From the NCBI GenBank assembly GCA_900312665.1, contig ONZQ02000004.1, positions 680,047-744,046 on the forward strand: a stretch of 64,000 nucleotides of DNA, written 5' to 3'. Source of the DNA: Cephalotrichum gorgonifer (lineage: Eukaryota; Ascomycota; Sordariomycetes; Microascales; Microascaceae). The position numbers were made by a program, and so were the translations under genes. Positions 22,084 to 35,100 of this stretch are shown piece by piece (position 1 is the stretch's first letter; each line of letters starts with the position of its first letter). Below the pieces are notes generated by a model. That model was given only the letters and a program-made list of their open reading frames with translations. It did not search any database and had not been told where the DNA came from.

Positions 22084-23422
22084 ATGGATCACCCTAATGC
22101 TCCTAAACCACCCTTGTCATCCCTCATATCCCTCGCCGACTTCGAACGTGCCGCCGAAAAGACCTTCACCCCCAAGGCCTGGGCCTTCGTCTCCTCCGCC
22201 GCCACCGACCTTCATACCAAGACGCGCAACGCCTCCGCCTACTCCCAAATCGGACTCCGCCCGCGCGTCCTCCGCGATGTATCCAGTGTCGACACCTCGT
22301 GCACCATGCTCGGACGGCGCGTGAGGCTGCCCATCTTCTGCTCGCCGACCTCGATGGCCAGGACGGTGCACCCCGGCGCGGAGGGGGAACTGGGGCGGGG
22401 GCTAAAGGCCGTGGGCGTGCCGATGTGCGTCTCTTCTAGCGCTTCGATGCCACTAGCCGATATCATCGGCGAGATCGGAACCGCACCTGCGGACATCCGC
22501 CCCAAGGACGGCGCTGAGGGTGGCGTCGAGAGAACGGGGGAGCTGCCGGTCTTCCTACAGCTCTACGTGGACAAGACGAGGGCCAACTCGGAGAAGCTCC
22601 TCCGCACCGCCCGCGACCTGGGTGTCAAGGCGGTGTTCCTGACGGTGGACTCGGCTCTCCCGGGGAAGCGGGAGGCCGACGAGAGGGTCCGCGCGGACGA
22701 GTCGGTCTCGTCCGCCATGACGGGCATCACGGCGCGCAACGATGCCAAGGGCGGCGCGCTGGGCCGCGTCATGGGCGGCCACATCGACCCGTCGTTGTCG
22801 TGGTCCGACCTCCCCTGGCTGCGGCGCTGCCTGCCCGACGTGCCGATAGTGCTGAAGGGGATCCAGACGTGGATGGACGCGAAGAGGGCGCTCGACGCCG
22901 GCGCGGACGGCATCGTGGTCTCGAACCACGGGGGCAGGAATCTGGATACCTCGCCCGCCACGATCCTGGTCCTGCTCGAGATCAGGAGGAACTGCCCCGA
23001 GGTGTTTGACGAGTTGGAGGTGTACATTGACGGCGGGATAACGCGCGGGACGGATATATTCAAGGCGCTATGTCTCGGGGCAAGGGCCGTCGGGCTGGGG
23101 AGGGGTTTCTTGCACGCGTTGAATTATGGTGAGGAGGGGATCCGGAGGTTTGTGGAGAGTAAGTTGGCTTTTTTGTTCCTTTCACCCCCCTATCCTGGTC
23201 GCCGTTCTCTTTCCCGGTTAGGTTTCTTGGTGAAGTTTCTAACATGGGCCATTTTTAGTTCTCCAAGACGAGCTGGAGACGACGATGAAGTTGTGTGGGG
23301 TTACGAGTCTACGAGACCTTCATCCTGGGCTGCTGAATACCCTGGCTGTGGACCATCTCATACCCGGCATCGACGATCATTTGGCGCCCGAAGAGCGGAG
23401 ACGGTTGGGAAGTAAGTTGTGA
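22084..23422 (+). CDS. FMN-dependent alpha-hydroxyacid dehydrogenase (lactate/glycolate oxidase family)
   Basis: Exons 22084-23158 and 23259-23422, 412 residues. Splicing joins FVE to ILQDELETTMKLCGVTSLRDL, the family-typical last helix; reading through the intron gives the wrong frame. The TIM-barrel FMN enzyme signature is clear: LQLYVDK, FLTVDSALPGKRE, DPSLSW, VLKGIQ (substrate/FMN Lys), IVVSNHGGRNLD (catalytic His and Arg), YIDGGITRGTDIFKALCLGARAVGLGR (FMN phosphate). There is no N-terminal cytochrome b5 domain and no clear mitochondrial presequence, so it is not classical flavocytochrome b2. The Tyr found in WAYYSSG of b2 is Phe here (WAFVSSA). Substrate cannot be told from sequence; L-lactate, glycolate or a larger 2-hydroxyacid are possible. 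Confidence 0.9.
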
Positions 23423-26400
23423 AGGATTGCCGCATGTAGCAGTCTATAGAACCAGTTTAAGTATTGCGAAGCCGAACCACTTTCGCCGTCGTCTTATACA
23501 GCAATCCCAAACAGGCGTTAGGTTGTCATGATCAGGCAGGATTGTATTAAGTACACCCCAGGGACGGTTATCTCTCTCACTGCTAAGAGTTTGCACACTC
23601 CTGCCCAGCCCATATTAGTGACGAACTACAAGTAACAATGAACGCAGCGTTTACGCACTACCCGGTTCCACACGCGCCTCATCCTACGCAGATTTCCCCG
23701 GAAGGATTTGTCCGCCGTTCGGGTCTTAGGAGCCGGGTGAGGTTCCGGGTACATGTTTAAGCTGCATCTGAGGCGCCGCCATCTACAGAGGGCTTGGGCC
23801 GATCACAGACTCCTTTTGTGGGGGATCAAGGGGAACGTACGCCGGTCTGGGACTCCCTTCCCCCGTAAAGCGGCCTAGGTAGACGCTACACGATGGGTAA
23901 GTAGCCGTGAGTAGAGCGTTACTGGGACCCAAGGTCGTCAGACCTTCGGGACTGGACTCCCCTCTGGACACAGGGCCACAACATATGCTCCTAAACCGGC
24001 CGAAGCGAGAGTCCGAGGACACCAGTCTTTGCCACGTTAGGCCCGCTCACCTCGTGCGTTCCCGGTGCCGCCAGCATGGGGTTTGGATATTTGTCCTCCA
24101 GCTACGAAAGATCGAGGTCGCGCGAGCGGGGAGGGAACATATCTCAATGTTCCTAGGCCCGCGGTTCGGCTATCGGGTACGCTGTATCACTGTATTAGCC
24201 CCACTTGGTATGTCTTTGCTATTTATACTACTCGTAGGGGGTTCGTCCAGCGCGTTACAAGTAGGGCGCCGCTTGCGGCTAGGGAAGAGGTGACACTGAG
24301 TGACACTAGATGAAGAAGGCTAGTTACTCTAACGGAAAAGTAAGCCGGCGACAAAAATCGGGTATGGGGCCGGGAGAAGAGGGCGGCAGGCGGCGAAGGA
24401 GGGGCGGAGGCAAACACCGAAGGGGGGAGGACAAGAACAGTTCCGAGTATGGCAAGGGCGTAGCCGCTGATTGGGAAACGTTTTTTTTTTTTTTTGCCAA
24501 GGAGTCCTGCCAAGGTCCTTGGAGAGAAACGACCCTTAACTAGAAGACGAAGCTCATTGATATCGCGGCACGGCGGCGGTGGTGACTGCTGTCTCGGAGC
24601 CGTCCGGGTCCGATTGACCCTGGACAGCTGAATCCTACCACGGACGAAGGGAGTCTTAACGCCGGGAGTACCTTGCAAGTATCAAGCTAACGAGGGGCGA
24701 AAAAAAACGCCCCCCCTCAAACACAAGGCCATTCGTTTGAATCCGCCGGGACCAATCACCCTAGCCCCGGGTCACCAGGGCGGCGGGTCACTCCTCGGGA
24801 GGGGGGCCAAATATCTGCAAGAAATTAGAAAGAGCAAGTAGCGCCGAGCCCCCTTGGCATCGGCGAAACCGCATCGGCGGACCCTCAAACCCGTATGGCT
24901 GCCCAAATCCCGGGCTAGCCTGAAGGAAGGGAGGAAGAGATGAGGAGAGAAGACACTATTCAAAGCAAATGGGGGGTCCTGATCGCCGGTCTTGCTTTCC
25001 CCACAACGATTTCCGCCTGACCGGGTTTCTCCCATGCGTCGGGCTCCAGGCACGCACCCTCTCAATTTCATGTCAACAAGGGGGGGCGCGATCGGGTTTG
25101 CGCTGGGAGATCGGAGATCTAGAATAGTAAGCATGAGACGAAGCTAGCTGTTTGTACCTGTGTTATTATTAGTGGAGTGAGGCGGAAGGGGGCGCCCCTT
25201 CCGAGCGGAGGAAATGTGACAGACAGGCAGTTCAGCTCATATCCATGGGCGTGCCTACCCTAACCTCCTTCCGGGGTTCTCGTCGTTACATATGTTGGTA
25301 GTACAAGCTATTACAAGCGCGAGGCAAATGGCCCTAGCCTGCCTCTACTCGGATGCTTGCTAATTAACTAACAGTCCTTACTAATACGTACTACCTTTTT
25401 AGGCCAAACGGGCGAACATACCACCCGAGCCCTGTAGCAGTACAATTAGTATCGACGCCAGCCGGGATCCCAACCAGCAGTTAGGCCAAGAAGCGGATCC
25501 TCGCAGGCGGCCCCCCACGGGATGGCACCTATACAAGTACGAGTAATACATACCTGGACGAGTACGGTGGCGTTGAGTGGGCGGGGAACCGGCTTCTTCT
25601 TCAGTTCGTTTTCACCATCGCGGATCGTTCGCTCATCTCTCTATGCGCCAGGGAGGCGAGGCGAGACACACCGGGTTTGGTGACAGGGAACCCCAGCACG
25701 GCGGGAGCTGGAAGTGGAAGTGAGCCCCGTCGCGTTTCCTCGCCCCCCGCCTGTCACATAGGATGGGGCAAACGGATCTCCTAGCCTCTACCGTGGTAGG
25801 GAAAAACATACAAGTACAAGTCGGAGTCGGAGTTGGAATAGGAGGACGAGGGAGCGGGAAGGAAGTGGGTCTTCGTTTGGTCTTGCCCTCTCTGCCTTCT
25901 CATACAGGTAGGTACTCGTAGATGGGTTTGGTTTTTGTGACATCGAATCAAACGTCGTGTGTCAACGACCTACAAGTAGCTTAACGTCGGGCTAGTACGA
26001 AGTACTCGGTCGTAACTCCCCTGATCCTGGTAGTCAGGTGTCTTCCCATTATGATACCTGCTACTCGCCTATCTTGGGCGGCACGACTCGCATGCGCAGT
26101 TTCCATCCGTATCCCATCTACGAGTACTCGTGCTCGTACATCATCCGTCCACCCCCCTCCCTCGCCCTCACCTCCCCGTCTTAGCTTCCTTTTTCTTGCC
26201 CTTATCCCCCAGGCACCACCGCACCCACGGCCTCAACATTGCGCCACCGATAGGTAGGTACCCTAGGTACCCTTATCGATAACTTACTTCCACTGGGCCT
26301 TCTCTGTGAGTGGAAGTCCCGTACTCTTCTTACCTATGAGTATTTCGTACCGACTTTTAACTCCCCTCTACCGCCTGCTATTTGCTGTCTGTGACCACAC

Positions 26401-28170
26401 CGCCATAGATAACAATGAGCATACCCTGCCCCCGCTTCCGACCTCGCCTGGTGGTCTAGACCTAGTAGCTACGAGTACTCGTACTCGTACAATGCTCGTG
26501 GAGAGGGGGATGTGAGCAGGCTGTCCATCAGGATCATCCGTGGGCCGCGCCATTCTGGGCCTTGTTTCCAGACAAGGAAGGAGTTTAAAGATGGGATGGG
26601 CCGGACGTGGGTCCCCTACCGTCTTTGCTCTGATGCTTCTCCACTTTGTGCTCGTTGAAACCTACCCGCCGCCGGCCTCGGATATATATGCCCGGTTGGC
26701 GCTTGCCCAGTATGTCTCATTTCCAAAAGCTGAACTGGCATCACCAACTGCCGGCAGAAACAAACGGGAAAGCATACATGACGGGGATTGCGTGATAGGA
26801 AGCTGAACCTCTTTTTGTCAAAAGAAGGGCCAAAAAAAGTGCTGGTGGGTAAGCTATATCCCATGTAATAGCTCCTGTCCTTGGACGCTTTCGTCGCAAA
26901 AGCCAGCTTCTTGCGGTATCCCCGGGCCGGTCGCCTCCGCAGAGGTATTATTATGCATTAATACGCGTAACGTCGAAGATGTGACTGGCAACCGGACGTG
27001 ACTTGCCACAAGGCCCTAGTGTACACGCCGTACTCGTAGTGTCTATCGCTGGCCACACTCGCGGAAGAAAGGAAGGAAAGGGGGGCCTTGGGGGTTGGGG
27101 GGTGCCCGGAAGGGTTCGGGGGGTGAGGTTTTACTTGATCGCTCCTTCCGCCGGGGACGACGCCTCGACTGTGTCCATGTACTAACGAGTATTACTCCGG
27201 AGTAGAAGTACGTGCGGGCACCTAATTGCCCTGTGCAGTGGGTGTGCGCGTGTACCTTGCGCAGGACAGGGATTGCAGGGATTACAAGGATTGCAGGGGA
27301 CCACCTTCCCTTTCCCCATAGATCCACTCCTAACCGATTGCCTGGGTGCCGGGTGCCGCCGCAGAAATATCCCTGCCCACAAGGGGTCTTTGTTGCTTTC
27401 GCTCCACCACAGCTTACTCGTAACTAGTCGAATGATATGCCCGCCGCCGTCATGTATAACACGCAGCCGTCTCGACCTCTGGCATTTCCTTCTCAGTTTT
27501 CGTCACATCGAGAACCGGGGATATACGAACCACTCACTATCTACCCCGAGACTTGACGACAGTTGACTGTCCGTGGGGGTTATCATCGCTACAAGCGTTA
27601 TACTAATAATTTCTTTCCAAATTGCGAGGACCACACCTCTCGCCTCTCGTGTGCATCGGACTCTCTTCTCAGATATTGACGCGGCCTTAAAGACTCGAGC
27701 TGCTCTGTCTGTTCCCTTCTTTTCCCGCACGATACACAAGCCGGTATCCCCACCTCGCCTTCGACTTCTGACCTCCCGCTGGCCAACCGTCACAGTGTTG
27801 CCGTGTTAGTGTGCCTGCCATCTTATACTAGGTGCGAATCATATGCGAACGGGCTCCCGTGGCCTAGTCACTCGCCGGTCCCAGCGCCTGAACTTCTTCG
27901 GCTCTACCCGATAGCTGGAACGCAGCGCACGCGGACTATTTCTCAATACAAGCCCCTACGTTCTTCGAAACTACCCGGGTCAACGAACCCACCACGAAGT
28001 GGTCCACAGCTAAGGCTCTACGGGCGATTATCGCGGTCAGCTCTATAGAGTTCGCCTGACCGTGGACCGTTTACGGGCGGCCATCTCATCATCCAAGTGT
28101 GATCCACTACACACTAGGGAGCTCATTAGGCAAGGAAGGACCTAGCTGATTGTGTGGGGGAAACTTTAAC
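23423..28170. other. 4.7-kb gene-poor region rich in TACTCGTA-type motifs
   Basis: No recognisable genes. Clusters of TACGAGTACTCGTAC-like sequence occur at about 25531-25567, 26118-26139, 26470-26492 and 27180-27212, with related words nearby. There is an A/T homopolymer at 24481-24495 and several C/G runs. The frames present are short and lack motifs. The block separates the dehydrogenase from the next gene and looks like fast-evolving spacer. Confidence 0.5.
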
Positions 28171-28946
28171 ATGACACCATCTTCCGAGTTCGGATACTCT
28201 GTACCCGAGGTATGTTGGGATCCAAGGTTTACCTCCTGGTCCTCTTTCGCCCTGGGTAATAATACTCTCAGAATGAACGGTAGCATGGTAACTAATCATA
28301 ACGTCCCCGACCCTAGGGTATGCCAGAATCAGAGTTCGACGTAATCGAATGGTACGCAAAGTTCCAGTCGTGTACTCGATACTTCCTAGACCAGGGCCAA
28401 TTCAGCGGAGGCGTACAGGCCATCGCTGCATTCACCAACATCCACCTCCCCTTCCAGTCCCCAGGTCACCCGGTCCTCTCCAGCGCGATTGTGAACGCAC
28501 CTCTGGCTGATCTGCCTCCCGCCCCCGCCTCACATACCCAAGCCCAAACCGAGTCAGCAATACCGGCGCGGGCCCCCGTCGCGGCCGCGACCGTCACGCT
28601 CGTCCCCTACATCCGCCGCCTCGTCGCCACCGGCTTCGACTTCCCCTCCGTCCTCCAGGGCTTCTTCGGCAGGGACTGGCTCGAGGGCATCGGCCCCATC
28701 CACGACTCCGAGCGGCGGAACTACCTCTTTGCCGCCAAGAGCGATAACTGGCTCAAGGTGAAGGCGAGCTACGACATGGCCGACGGGCAGTTCGTCCCGT
28801 TCCTGAAGCCGCTACAGAGGGTGACGGAGGAGGAGATACAAGGGGCTGAGGCCACGTGGAGCGAGTGGCTGGCCATGCAGGACTGGATGCTGGGGCCGAG
28901 GGCTCCGGCGGAGATAGAGGGGATAAGGGTCAAAACGGAGGGGTAG
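28171..28946 (+). CDS. Conserved fungal protein, sometimes annotated 'ilp is an apoptosis inhibitor'
   Basis: Exons 28171-28209 and 28317-28946 (intron 107 nt, donor GTATGT, acceptor CCCTAG) give 222 residues starting MTPSSEFGYSVPE. If exon 1 is wrong, the ATG at 28320 (MPESEFDVIEWYAKFQ) is the start. The protein has FDVIEWYAKFQSCTRYFLDQ at the N-terminus, a Pro/Ala-rich variable linker, then VPYIRRLVATGFDFPSVLQGFFG, GIGPIHDSERRNYLFAAKS and WSEWLAMQDWMLGPR. I recognise this layout from uncharacterised Pezizomycotina proteins that carry the 'ilp' name by annotation transfer; there is no BIR domain or other apoptosis motif. Function unknown. Confidence 0.75.
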
Positions 28947-30567
28947 GGGGCGTGTGAAGTCGGTTGATGGGTTTCTTTGAGATCTTTCGCCTGCATTTTC
29001 AATTTCTTGGCGGGTGTTGGAGGAGGAGGAGGAGGAGATAAGTTGGAAGAAGGCCCCGGGCATAATGCCGTGCCCTGGCAGAAAGCACATATGGTACGCG
29101 GCATGGGCAGAAGGAGAAGAACTACAAGTACCGGGGGAGGGGGAGATAGGATCGCCACTGGTCGTTGGTCTTGGTATACGGCCATGCTTGGATAGAGAGG
29201 GTTGGGCTAAAGCGGGGAAACCGGGCACCCCGGGCGGCGTATAAGTACGGTGGGCAGCAAATGTAGTGTGTGTATCCGCATCCGTACATTGGCTGCTAAA
29301 ATACGTTGCTTCTTCTTTGGCGTTGCTCTTTCATTCTCATCAAACAGGCGGACTTACTTATAAACGGGGCGTAGTTGGGTGGACTGGGGATGCCTGCCTG
29401 CCTGGTGCTTTGTTAGCGGCACAAAGCTCCCATCTTGCTTCGTCTGAATTCGACCTCATGCACCTAACCCATATGGTCTGCCATATTCATCCCTCCCCCC
29501 CCCCCCCTTGTTTTTCCCATCGACGATAGGGCACTGGTTCGGGGTGTTTCAAGGGAAAGGAGGGAATATTCTCGAAGGGGGGACAAGCATATGCGATGTC
29601 GCCCGAAGGTGGAAGGTCCGACACGCCTACATGACGCATCTCCCATTCCCCCCTCGTTCGCCCTCATGTTTGCGGCTTCCCACGCACACACACGCGATAC
29701 GACCTACTTCGTGTACATGGCTGATATGCCCTGACCCCGAACGCGGTCTGGATCTGCGTTTCGTGGCGCCATTGCGGCATGCAGAGTTCAGCTGTCTACT
29801 AGTTCCCCCTCCTCCTCCCTCTCCCCCCTTCCACACCGTTTCTTCCATGTATGGCAACCCACCCTTCCCACCTCCCACCTCTGCTTCCCCGCTAGCGTGA
29901 TTGGCTGGTGGCGCCTTTTGCTTCACCTACTCACCTGCCTGCTTCCTCCGGTTGCCCCGTTCTGCCTGCCGGATGCATCTGCATCTGCTTCCGTGCTTGT
30001 GCTTGTGCTTGTGCTTTGGACGAAGGGGACGCGTGGATAGGGCTGACCGGGGAAAGGAAGGGGGCGGTGTTCGTTGAAGATCGAAAGGCAAGCCACTCGG
30101 TTAAGGCGAGGTATAAGTGGCCCATATCTCATGTAGTTTAAGATCTCCCCACATATCCCCCCATCCCCCCATCCTTCATCCTTCCCCGAGATGCACGAGT
30201 TCCCTCTTTCGTGTTCCCCCCCTTTTCTTCCCTCTCTCTACAAAAAAAAAGAAAAAAAAAAACCTCTCTAGTCGTAAACTCGGAGCTGCTTTTCGTTGGG
30301 GCTGCTCTGGAGGGAACCAATAGGTATAAACTGCCCCCCCTAGCCCGGAGTTGAAAGAAAAAAAATAGGAAGAAAAGCAAAGAAAAATAATCCTAAAGCC
30401 CTGTTTTTTTTTCTCTTGGGGATACTTCTGACTTCGCAGAAACGAACGCCGAACGAACCCTTTCCGCTTCCGGGCAGTTCGAGTGCAGATCTTTCGCCAC
30501 GAACTTCGGTGTAGATCAACTCACCGAGAAAGAAGGAAAACCAAAAAAAAACTAAAACAAAAAGGAG

Positions 30568-30588
30568 ATATATATATATATATATATA
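30568..30588. repeat. (TA)n microsatellite
   Basis: Uninterrupted alternating A/T of 21 bp. Confidence 0.9.
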
Positions 30589-31820
30589 AATTTAGGAAGC
30601 ACCGCCGTTTGAGCCCCGGGCAGGGCGTGGGTGTGGGTGTGGAGAGCGTGGGTTTAGAAACATTATGCATAGAGGCTTGCCCTTATGTTAGACCCTTTGG
30701 CCGTTACTCCCCTCTCCCTCCAAGGAGGAGGAGAAGAAAAAGAAAAAAAAGGAAAAGAAAAGAAATGCCAAGAGAGGAAGTGGCCCTTGTCCATAGTTCT
30801 CGCTGAATGCGCTAGAACGCTTGAATGCTCCTACTCAGTTACGTATTTGCTCGCAGCCTTTAGGCGCACTTGTAGAACAGAGTACGAGTACACTCGTATA
30901 CTTCATTAACAAAAGGGGGCCAAGGAGCAAAACCTCCGCGGTTGAAACCCCCCTCCCCCCTCCCCCGTTCACTCATCTCGCTAGGTCGGTGGCGCTGATC
31001 GACCCGAGACTCTGGTATGGTATAATAATAGCCTGTCCTTACGGATGGACCATGGACCATGGGCTGTGGGCGGCAGTTGGGGGGGAGAAGAAAAGGGGGG
31101 GCGTGGCGTGGCGTGGCGTACTCGTAGTGAGCTTGCGACTGGAGTAATCTTAAGTAAAATATCGTATTATGGCACCGCCGGGGAGGTTCGGCGCTGAGCG
31201 GCTTGCTCCGGTGCGTCGTCCCCCCGCACCCGGGCGCCCCGTCCGCCGGCTCGGGAAAGTGGCGGAGACGGAAGACCGGGGGGTAGCGCAAGTACATGAT
31301 TTAATGCGCAGACACCTTCACCTTGGAACTCTGAGTGATTCCGAGTAGTAGTTGGGCTCGGACTGGCCCTGTTTCCTGCTTCTTTTGCCCTACAGTAACT
31401 GTGGTGCACATCTCAAGGGGAGGTAAACCTGACCGGGCGCGAAAACAGTACAGGCAACGGTGAGGACAAGCACGTAACACAGGGAGGGAAAACCTTCACA
31501 TTCCGCATCCCGCAACTACGTACGGGCTAGATCCTCCCCCCCCCCCGCCCCCCAAATCCACTCCCCCCCTCTCACAGCACACAGCCTGTCATCTAAGGAC
31601 AAAGAAAACGAAAATCACAGCCACCATTACCAACCATACCGGAACCCCGGGCTCCCCTTTTGTGTGCCGCTCCCGAAACTGCATTTGCACACCTATAAGA
31701 ATGCGCCAGAACACCAAGCAAGTCAAAGCAAAGCCGCCACGTCGAAAAAAAAACCACCTCTTGTCCGAAAAGGAAGATAAGAGTATAAGAGGAAACAAAT
31801 AAAAGGCGATTGAAACGACC

Positions 31821-31841
31821 AGTAGTAGTAGTAGTAGTAGT
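31821..31841. repeat. (AGT)7 microsatellite
   Basis: Seven perfect AGT units. Confidence 0.9.
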
Positions 31842-32162
31842 CAAGCTTGTTCTTTTTTTCTGACCCACGCCCCGAAATGCTTAACCCTACCCAACCCTAT
31901 GACCCCAATGATGCAAGCCCACGGAGGAATAGCAATAAAGATATACAGACGTGAAGATGTTACAGACAGTTCTGCCCCGACGTAAAACTAGTGGGGCTAA
32001 ACAAGAGCGGATAAGACAGGCGGCACCAAGAGACTTAATGCTGCTCAATTAAGAGGAATGTAGACAAAAAAGTGTTGAAGGGTGGTGAGAGAGAGATAGA
32101 GAAAGGTAGAGAGAGAGGGGGGAGCGCGAAAGGGAGGAAGAGTGGGCAAAGAGAGAGAGGCC

Positions 32163-35100
32163 TCAGTTGAGGAAGCCTTTACATGCCGCAGTGCCGCACA
32201 AGCAGGGGATGCGATCCACGCTGCCGATTTCTCGTTCGAACTTGTAGTCGTACGTCAACTCCTCGTCTGTGATACGTTAGCAATTGACCTCGGCTCTGGA
32301 AATCTGAAGTCGGGCAGCGGGGACGGGGGAGGGAAAGAGAAAAAGGTAGACTCACTCATGGCAATGTCGCGAAGTGCGTAGATGACGATCCGCTTGGTAC
32401 CGTCGACCTTGATAATCTTCGCCGTGCAGTTGGGCATACAGCTGTGATTGATAAACCTCGCGATGCCCCCCTTCTTCGTCGCGTCGATGACTGTGCTCTC
32501 GTCGATCCGGAACAGGTAGCTGCTCCCGATGCCGCTCTTCAGGTACCGCGCCTCGCGAATCTCCGCGACCGACTGCCGCACCCTCTCGCCCACGTACTCG
32601 ATGATCATCTCCTCCCTGGGAATGTTCTCCATCGCGTACAGGCCCCAGTTGTGGATCGCCGACCGCGCGAACTTGACGGGCTTCTTCCGCTTCTTGAGCT
32701 GGTTGAACTTGAACACGTCCGAGTCCTGGCCCAGAGTCTTCTTCTGGTCGTTGAGGTCGGCCACGAACCGTCGGTTGTTGGCACGGTTGGCGCGCGAATT
32801 GCCCTTCGCCACCAGCTTCTCCGCCGCGATCTTGGCTGCCTCGGCCGCTGCCATGCCGTCCGTCTTGACGCGAGCCTGTCGTTCTTCTCGAGCCTTCTGG
32901 ATCTTGATGTGGTGGGGCAGATACTTGGACTTCTCCGAGTTGAGGATTTTCTTGATGCCTTCCGTTCGCGCGCAGCCGGTCGAGTTGGGGACGTAGTATC
33001 CTTCAATGCCGACGGAGACATCTACTGATCCTGCCGTGCTGTTAAGTTCCCTTATCCGGTTGCGCTTCCACAGCCACAGCTCGACATCGCCGAGGTCGCT
33101 TGGCTTGTATCTCCTGCCGAGCTTCGCCGTGTCTGGAGCGTCCTTCGCTCCTAGCGAGAGCTGAGAGAACGCGCTGATTTCCGGGATGAAGTCGTTCGGC
33201 AGAACCATTGCGGGGACTGGCTTCGTTGGGTACAAGCCCGCATCTGGAAGCTCCAAATCAGGCTCTTCGATAGACGGTGCCATTTCTTCTCTGGTAGTTG
33301 TGTCGGCAACAGTCGGCTTCTCTGGTTTGACTTCCTCAGCTTTGGCCTCCTCCTGGTTCCTTGATGCCTCCTCTGCTTCCTCAAGTAGCTGCTTCTTTGT
33401 CTTCTTCTTGGCTTTGGGGGCTCTCTTTTTCGTGGCTTTGGCGCCTGCCAGGACGGGGGTTGCAGACCGTGATAGAGGTGCCTTGTCTTCCTTCGCCTCG
33501 ATTGGTGTCACCTCTCCGGATACGTCTTTGGGAAGTAGGTTGGTCTCGATACGGCCGATCGCTACACCGAATAGTTCCTCGTCCGACTTCTTCTGGCGCT
33601 TGAGGGCAGTCTCAATCGAGAGCTCCAGTTTCCGCTTCCGTAATGACTGGGTACCGTCAGCCACGGCGAAACTGGCTTCGGTCATGGAATCATCCTCCCC
33701 TGGGCCCCACGAGGCCAGCTCATCCTTGGACGCTTCGTCGTCCGTGCTCATGCGGCTACGAGGGCGGGACTCAAGCTCTTCGGTGTCTCTAGCAAGAGAA
33801 ATCCGCGGTTCATTCTCCTCGTCGGATTCCACGTCGCTGTCTGGACCCTGGAGTCGGTAGTGAAGTGACCGGAAAGCGTTGCGCGCCGCCGGAAGACGCC
33901 TGCGGGCAAAGGGATCCGTGAACCCGACATTTCTTTGACCGGTACCCTTTGCCTTGCGGATACGTGGCAACGCTGAAACCCCCAGCCGGCCCGTACGCCT
34001 TTCGATGGGATCAGCTCGAGAATTGGGGGTAGCAGCTCTTGAGCTATCGTCGCCGTCGTCAAGCGAGCCGCCAGCCGTGTCTGAGTCTGGCACCTCCAGA
34101 TTGAGGCGCCGTCTCTTAGCAATGTGATTGGCGGGATCTAGGTAATCCAGGAGCGATGGTGCGGCCACCTTCATCCGAATGTGTTTGATCAAGTGCTCCA
34201 TCATTTCCTGTCGGACGACCTCGACTGCTTCTAGCGTCGGATCGAAGTTCTTCGCTCTCTGCCTCTTTTCCTCTTCGATATCGGCCTCCTCCTCTCGCCG
34301 TTGAGAGTCTTTGTCATCTCGCTGAGGCGCGTCTGACTTATGCCTGCCGTGTACCGGGGATGCATGATGCGGTTCGGACGCGGAGGCTAACGAGTCACGA
34401 CGAGGCGGCGGGGGTAGGCGTAGGGTCATTATCATCCTGTAAGTGAACAGGTCTGCCCCATTGGCCAAGCGACAACACTTCTCAGCTTCCGAGCGACCGA
34501 AGTTCGTGTTGCTAAAGGTGATGAAATAGCCCGATCGGTCGAGACGTATATCTTCGAAGCGGAAAGCCTTTAGGCGTTTCTTCATATGCGGAATTGTGGA
34601 CGCCATAACGGGAACGGACATCTTGGGGATAAAGATGTAGGGATCGTTTGCGAGCTGCGGTTCTATCGGCTGGTCTTCGAGGAGGGAGAATCGCTTTGGT
34701 TGTGCCGGTGGGGCTGCCCCTCCTTGCCACGCCGGTGTAGGTACGGGGGCACCTTGCCTTTGCGCCGAAGGGCCTTTGGGAGCTGTTGGAGGCGGGGCCG
34801 GGCTGTTCCCTGTCGCGGCTACCGCAGCCTGGGGCGGTGCGCTCTTCGGCCCAGAAGAGGTAGGTCCGTTAGCGGCCAGGACTCGTTCAGTCCTCTCCTT
34901 GGTTTTCTTCAGGATATCTTCAAGCATGCGCCCGCTTTTCCGGCCCTCAGGATCGAACTCTACGCGGATGCGATTGGATTCAATGCGACTGTTGTGCCCT
35001 CCCCGCACAGCCCTCCTCGCGGCATCGGTGGCGAGGACACCAGTCGGCCACGAGCGGCTTGGTCGTGCGTCACGATACCGAAATGTTGCAAATCCCAGGT

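Larger units (their letters stand above)
28947..32162. other. Intergenic region between converging genes, low-complexity rich
   Basis: 3.2 kb with microsatellites ((GGA)n near 29020, poly-C at 29495-29507, (TA)n and (AGT)n listed separately), long purine or pyrimidine tracts (30700-30780, 32080-32160) and TACGAGTAC-type motifs near 30881 and 31118. No gene recognised; the right end should contain the SET1 3' UTR. Confidence 0.5.

Noticed and set aside
21773..22324. 183-codon frame overlapping the start of the dehydrogenase
   Set aside because: Different phase from a firmly identified gene and no recognisable content.
23423..28170. Transposon or RIP-degraded element
   Set aside because: No terminal repeats, transposase or reverse-transcriptase remnants seen, and no strong AT bias.
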